Assembly (NCBI GenBank): GCA_021234155.1 | Contig: JAJEKV010000036.1 | Coordinates: forward strand, 13,841,426-13,905,425 | Direction: 5' to 3' | Source of the DNA: Isoetes taiwanensis | Taxonomy: Eukaryota; Streptophyta; Lycopodiopsida; Isoetales; Isoetaceae | DNA length: 64,000 nucleotides | Shown here: positions 59,290 through 64,000 of the stretch, one piece after another | How positions within the stretch are numbered: the first letter of the stretch is position 1 | Layout: the number at the start of each line of letters is the position of its first letter | The notes under the pieces: generated by a model | What the model saw: the letters and a program-made list of their open reading frames with translations, nothing else | What the model was told of the DNA's origin: nothing | The model's database searches: none | Translations under genes and position numbers: made by a program

Positions 59290-60600
59290 TTCTCCTCAAT
59301 GCCTTTTTCTTCTCATCGTCTTACTCGCCATTGTATTACTTGCTCCAATTCTTCTTCGATATCTGCTTCACAAATATCAATAAGCAAATTATGGTGAATG
59401 CAACTTGCATGAGTAAGAATTGGAACATTTTTTGGCTTCATTTTAAGTTTCGTACTGAGATATCGAAACTTGCACTTTAATAGCCTGAATGCTTGCTCAC
59501 ATATAACCTCCCCTGTGCCAGCTTCTTATTGAAGATGTTCTCTACATTTCAAAACAAATTTCATTTAGAACATGAATTGAAATTAAACAAAAGCATAAAT
59601 TTCATTTAGAACATGAATTGAAATTAAACAAAATCAATACCAACATATGATAAAAGTTGAGCATCCCCTTCATATGGTGTGATCAACCAAGGGGAGCAAT
59701 TGTAACCTTTGTCTCCCAAGAAATACAGTCTCAATTCCCTATGGTCAATGCTCATGATTGGACTTTGCAAGATTTGACGTTCTTGGATCCTCCTTGCTAT
59801 CCTCGAATTTCTTAACACTCGTACATTATGCGCTGATCCTAGGTACCCATAAAATATATCTAGGAACCTTCTTTTTTTGTCAACAATAGCTTGCATGATA
59901 ATGCTAAACCTACATTTCCTATCATAATAATCCAGCCTAGCAGGACCACATGGTTGCAATATTTCGAAGTGCATGCAATCTATGGCACCAGCTGAACAAG
60001 TTCATATACAATTAGTTTTTATTGTCATCCAATCAAGCATAATGCACGTAACTTGGATTGGGAGCTAAATTATGATTGAAATACCTGAATTTGGAAGCTT
60101 TGAAACTTGTTGAAACCCAACTATCACTTCTAATAATTGGTCGCTTGTTGGAAATAATATCTTATGTCCAAGAACTTTTCCAATGGCTTTGCATGCTTCT
60201 ATTACAATCATATGAACAGTGCTCTCTCCATTACCAAATTTTTCAGATAATGCCAAGTAGTCACAACCTTTGAAAAACTTATAAAGGTAACAAGCTACAC
60301 GTACATTCGGCACATCGTTTCTATAATGTGTATCTTTTTTCTCGACCTCATCCTAGAGACTATTGCATAGAAATATGAACGTAGATTTCTTCATTCTGAA
60401 CTTTTTTTTTCATCTACGATCGTCATAACAAGACGTCAAGAATTGGTCAAACCACATAAAGCTTCTTGGTTCCACCCACCATCTGCCTTCAGTAGAAGCA
60501 TCCATACAAGAAATCTCCACATGGCCAACTGTTCTCAACACATTCATCTCATCGTCTATTAAACACTTCAAACAATTGCCCTCAACAAATTGCCATGAAC
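59290..60600 (-). pseudogene. PIF/Harbinger transposase (DDE_Tnp_4 type), broken
   Basis: Exon 1 (about 60600-60085) reads RWWVEPRSFMWFDQFLTS, KKKFRMKKSTFIFLCNSL, a TAG stop, and RVACYLYKFFKGCDYLALSE. Exon 2 (59991-59641), after a 93-bp intron, begins AGAIDCMHFEI with the first catalytic Asp. It continues FYGYLGSAHNVRVLRNS, where the family's His-Asp is His-Asn, and LFFLGDKGY-like LYFLGDKGYNCSPWLITPY. Exon 3 (about 59530-59290) has FNKKLAQGR with a frameshift and the downstream Glu region. The 110-bp second intron contains a 42-bp tandem duplication. The stop, the frameshift and the Asp to Asn change all point to an inactive copy. Confidence 0.85.
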
Positions 60601-61418
60601 AAATTAATGTCTAGACCCTCAACATCATCTGTCGCATAATCCTTTGCAATAATCCACGTACTAAACCTCGACCATCAGCATGCATGATCTGAGAATTAAA
60701 CAATTGGATGATCAGAAAAGAAACAATTGGATGGTCAGAATTAAAAAGTGGCATCTTTATAAATTGAACAAGCTGAGCTTGTATGGTCTCCTCCTTATGT
60801 GCAACTAGACTTTAGGCTTTGTTCCTTTCTTCAACTCCACTATAGTGTGGATTATGTGTTTGATGACATGCACTTTCTTGGATCGTTTGGTCTTCACACC
60901 AACATCCCAAAACTTGGCATTGGGCATCTTGTGCTAAACAAGCCAAAATTACAAGGGCACGATTTTGACTAATGAGAGGCACAATCTTGAATGGCTTATG
61001 TGGCAAGCATGGCTCCATTAGCCTGGTGACTATAAATCTAATCCAAGAATATTGCAACATCGAATCCAAGAGTATTGCAGCAAGTCCATAGCTTTGATAG
61101 CAATGACAACTTCTGTAAACAATTAAACATGGTGGAGCTCCTGTAGTAATGCTCTTTTTTATTTATGGTAAAGAATATATTACAGGATTGATGAGATGCA
61201 CTTGCAGGAAGAGGCCCAAGACCACTTGATGTTTCTTGCTGAAGATAGTGAAACATTTGACTGAAGGTAGGATGCAGATTCCAGAAGTATTTGAAAGGTT
61301 TTTGATAAAGAAATACAAGTCTGGCTAAAAGGCAACTCAACCCACATTCGAAAGCAGTGTTCCTAAGCAGTCTAAAAGCCTCCCGATTCCAAAACTTAAG
61401 TTTAAAAAAAAAGAAAAG
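60601..61418. other. Region upstream of the Harbinger transposase
   Basis: Two minus-strand frames (61069-60812 and 61340-61038) have no recognisable domain. The second, SANT/Myb-like protein that Harbinger elements usually carry was not found. Confidence 0.35.
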
Positions 61419-61574
61419 CTACTCCAAGGGATCCTCATCCTCTTCTTGTTCTGGTGTAGCTTCTGAAGAGGTAGACCTACTGCAACCACCTATCACGCGA
61501 CAATGACCTATCAGGACACGCCCTCGACCTCCAACAAAAGCTCCAGCATTTGGAGCTCGAGCTTTGTCCGCCAT
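61419..61574 (-). CDS. Small acidic-tailed ORF, 51 codons
   Basis: The frame reads MADKARAPNAGAFVGGRGRV and ends EEDEDPLE. It lies just inside the right Harbinger terminal repeat, where a first exon or small element gene could sit. No family is recognised. Confidence 0.3.
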   Translation of the reverse strand: MADKARAPNAGAFVGGRGRVLIGHCRVIGGCSRSTSSEATPEQEEDEDPLE

Positions 61575-61613
61575 TTCAATAGCTTCATTCCGATAGTAGA
61601 TAGCTTCGGCCTC

Positions 61614-61866
61614 CGTTAAACTTAAAGCGACCTCAAAAGGGCCCTTTAATCTTTAAAGTAATTTTAAACTTGCGTTAACTTTAAGTTAATATTTTAACCT
61701 AAGGTAAATGAGTTTTAACAAATTTTGAGTTAACACTTTTAGGTTAAAATTTTAACGGAATGCTAATCAAAATTATTAATGTAAAACTAACTTAACTAGT
61801 GGTGCGAAGGAAAACCTGCTAAAACCTTAATGAAATCCTAACTTAATGGCTAGTGCGAAGGTACCC
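61614..61866 (-). repeat. Right Harbinger-type terminal repeat
   Basis: Partner of 54444-54692. It ends GTGCGAAGGTACCC followed by TTAA. Confidence 0.75.
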
Positions 61867-62365
61867 TTAATCGCAAAAGGGGGAGGGTTTTGTAATATAA
61901 AATTGAATATGATTATATAATGTAGTTCGAGCTTCCAAGCTTATCCACACTTTGAGAAGCTATGTTTTTTGGCATTTTTTTAACATGTGTTTACTTTGTA
62001 AGTGTAATTTTTTAATGCTATACAATTTTGGCATCAAATAGTACAGTTTTCCACTTGCTCTCTGACAACAAAGGTGTTTTTGTCAAAATGGTTTCTCTAA
62101 TATGCTTTATCCCTATCGAGGGAAGGAGAAAGTTTGGAGCTGGTGAGGGTTTCAGAAATGCTGGAAGGATGCTAATGCTACTCCGAGGCATATGAAATTG
62201 TGGAAGTTGATTGATGCGATTGTCGCAATAGGAGATCTTAATGCTGTAAACTACAGACAGTTTTTTTTATTCAACTGTTGGAGGAGATTAGGGTGGCCAG
62301 CAACTGCATAGCAATAGAATCGATTATATCTAAGCTATTTTAATTATTACGTGTTACTAGTTTGA
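61867..62365. other. Spacer
   Basis: No coding or repeat signal is recognised. Confidence 0.4.
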
Positions 62366-62832
62366 AATATGTAGCACAGTCACAGGGGGTTCCAGGGGGA
62401 TTTGATATGGATGCATAAATCACCATTCCCGAGACCATAGACCATAAACCTAACATATTTGAATGTGCTATTATAATAATAATAATAATAATAAAAAAAA
62501 AACATAGATTCAATAAAAATCGAACCCCTACCAAAATAATTCAATATCCTAATAAAAATGCTTTAAGTAATGCAACTAGCGAGCTAAATCGCTTATTTTT
62601 TTCTCCGCATTTCATATTCTATAACCTTAGGTGAACCCCTATAGAGATGAGTCTCTGTATTTCATATTTCAAAACTTTAGGCGAACCTGTATTTCATATT
62701 TCAAAATCATAGGCACCTCCAATCATAAATCACTATAATCGAAACGAAAGGTGCCCAGAGGCCCTAACATACCATCTGGGCCATAGGATGGAGGGATCCA
62801 ACGATCGAGGTTGTCTAGTGCCCTGTTAGCAT
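62366..62832 (+). repeat. Third, more divergent copy of the tRNA-box repeat
   Basis: It shares ATATGTAGCA, CAGGGGGTTCCAGGGGGATT, AACATAGATTCAA and TCATAGGCACCTCCAATCAT with 44594-45475. The B box is lost and an (ATA)n run has been added at about 62474. Confidence 0.7.
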
Positions 62833-63346
62833 GAAAATGGTATCAGGGCAAGGGCCAAAAGGTACTTTGGGATTTTCAGCTTTTCGCTGATCACCCATTG
62901 TGCCTCTTGCCCTTTAGGTCAGTTAAAACATTAAAGGAATGAAGGAAAGAGATGGTGAAATGAAACATACAATTACATCATCCTATGAGAATATTTGTCA
63001 GTCAACTGTAATGTATTATGGTTTACTTGGTAATCTCCAAGTTTTAGGTTATAAGAATGATATGTTTACTCGTTAAAGATCTTACTGTTATGTACCAGCA
63101 TAACTGGACGTTTTATATTATCTTATCTTTATCAGTGAATAGACTAGATCTTAAATATCTGATCTATAATCAGAAACAATGCATGACTAAGAGTAATGTA
63201 ACCATTATACATATTCTGTAGCTCGTTGTTGTTCAATCTATATCATAACCAATAGGTTATATTCACTGGATAAGTCAGTCAACATATTAGTATTTTACAT
63301 GTCTTGTTAACAACTCCACTCAGCAAAAAATAAGAATAGATTTAAC
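62833..63346. other. Spacer or intron
   Basis: No gene is recognised. If the exon to the right is real, this is its intron. Confidence 0.3.
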
Positions 63347-63646
63347 CTGGTTGTTGTCTGGATCGTCCACATTATTTTGTGAGTCGTTTACACTTTGTGC
63401 AGCATAAAGATCATCCTGGCGCTTCTTGCCATATTGTCTAGCACCCTTTTGGTAACCTGATCTTTCATTTTTGTTGGAGTAAGGCCTTTTCTGTCCATAA
63501 CCTCCCCTGGAGTTACAAGAATCCATAGTTTTTTTGTGGATATTATCGGATATCCAGCAAAATTCTAACTCTCTGTTTAACGCATCATTGTTAAGCCACT
63601 CTTCGTCTGAACTAGAGGTTTCCCCACCATCTGAGTCGTAGCCCAT
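63347..63646 (-). CDS. Possible first coding exon of an unknown protein
   Basis: From ATG at 63646 exactly 100 codons run to CAG|GTTAAAT, a good donor site. The N-terminus is acidic and serine-rich (MGYDSDGGETSSSDEEW); the rest is Gly/Arg/Lys/Asn-rich (SRGGYGQKRPYSNKNERSGY), like RNA-associated low-complexity proteins. No downstream exon was recognised to the left within the window, so it may be a relic. The family is unknown. Confidence 0.35.
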
Positions 63647-64000
63647 ATTTTGGGGCAGGATTTTGGAAGATATAAATGCAGATCTTCAGACCTTATCTAA
63701 TTTATTTGTGCGGGAAATGTAATCAGTCCTTGGTTCGAAGCAATATTTTATAGCCATGGTCCCGATGCATCTTTGTCATTATTTCTGGCAGCCAGATATT
63801 AAGGCCTTTACAGCTATATTGTAAAGGACAATTAAAAAACATATTTCCTTATATAATCTTAATTTTGGATAATCGTTTCTAGTATTTTTAAATTCATATA
63901 GCTTATTTAGACGTATGCTATGTCATCTTTTATTAATTTAAACAAAAGAGATCTATCTATTCTATTCTTTCAGTTTTTTAATTAAAGCCTTTATGTGTAC
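63647..64000. other. AT-rich flank
   Basis: It would hold the promoter of the possible minus-strand exon. A TCTATTCTATTC run near 63956 resembles the LINE tails seen elsewhere. Nothing else is recognised. Confidence 0.3.

Larger units (their letters stand above)
54444..61866 (-). mobile_element. PIF/Harbinger element or nested composite
   Basis: The ends are ~250-bp imperfect inverted repeats starting GGGTACCTTCGCAC (54444-54692 and 61614-61866), next to TAA or TTA, as expected for this superfamily. A broken Harbinger transposase lies inside on the minus strand. A further terminus of the same family (GGTACCC) stands at 58711-58717 and another start at 54376, so at least two related elements are probably nested. 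A PPR fragment is enclosed. Confidence 0.7.

Overview
The window looks like nuclear DNA of a land plant. It holds one complete intron-bearing gene of plant aldehyde-oxidase type (47307-54300), a broken PPR-repeat fragment, plant-type LINE pieces (zf-RVT and DUF4283-like domains), Ty3/gypsy and PIF/Harbinger remnants, and long AT-rich spacers. A DUF7869-type protein and the overall repeat content would fit a non-seed plant such as a fern, but that is a weak inference and no species can be named.

Layout. 1-3.8 kb: LINE debris. 3.8-35.3 kb: a nested repeat complex. Its outer frame is two same-orientation (minus) LTR-like copies, 3783-5605 and 33056-35281; the second is followed by a primer-binding-site-like sequence. 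Inside, on the minus strand, lie a gypsy RT-RNaseH-integrase fragment, a possible H2A-like fusion gene, a 5'-truncated LINE, and two tandem copies of an unusual gene whose C-terminal domain is a clear histone H3 fold. Each H3 copy is split by one mobile element, and the other copy supplies the empty site. Copy I is split by a 12.17-kb element (12477-24645) with 25-bp terminal inverted repeats, flanking GTAC, a decayed DUF7869-type gene and cargo. Copy II is split by a 5.5-kb non-coding LTR element (26002-31520) with a 5-bp GGTGA target duplication.

35.3-47 kb: three tandem ~0.6-kb repeats, AT-rich spacer, paired direct repeats, a repeat with tRNA-like promoter boxes, and a LINE ORF1 remnant. 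47.3-54.3 kb: aldehyde oxidase, 10 exons, 1388 codons, with all expected cofactor motifs and one GC-AG intron. 54.4-61.9 kb: PIF/Harbinger termini enclosing a decayed transposase, a PPR fragment and a large inverted repeat. 61.9-64 kb: another copy of the tRNA-box repeat and a possible 5' exon on the minus strand.

Only the aldehyde oxidase is clearly an intact working gene. The most unusual content is the H3 fusion gene with its possible H2A-like neighbour, and the 12-kb inverted-repeat element with its many near-perfect CG-rich palindromes. Copies in the 11-32 kb zone differ mainly by clustered small indels at GC-rich spots, so some frameshifts there may be sequence-consensus errors rather than real decay.
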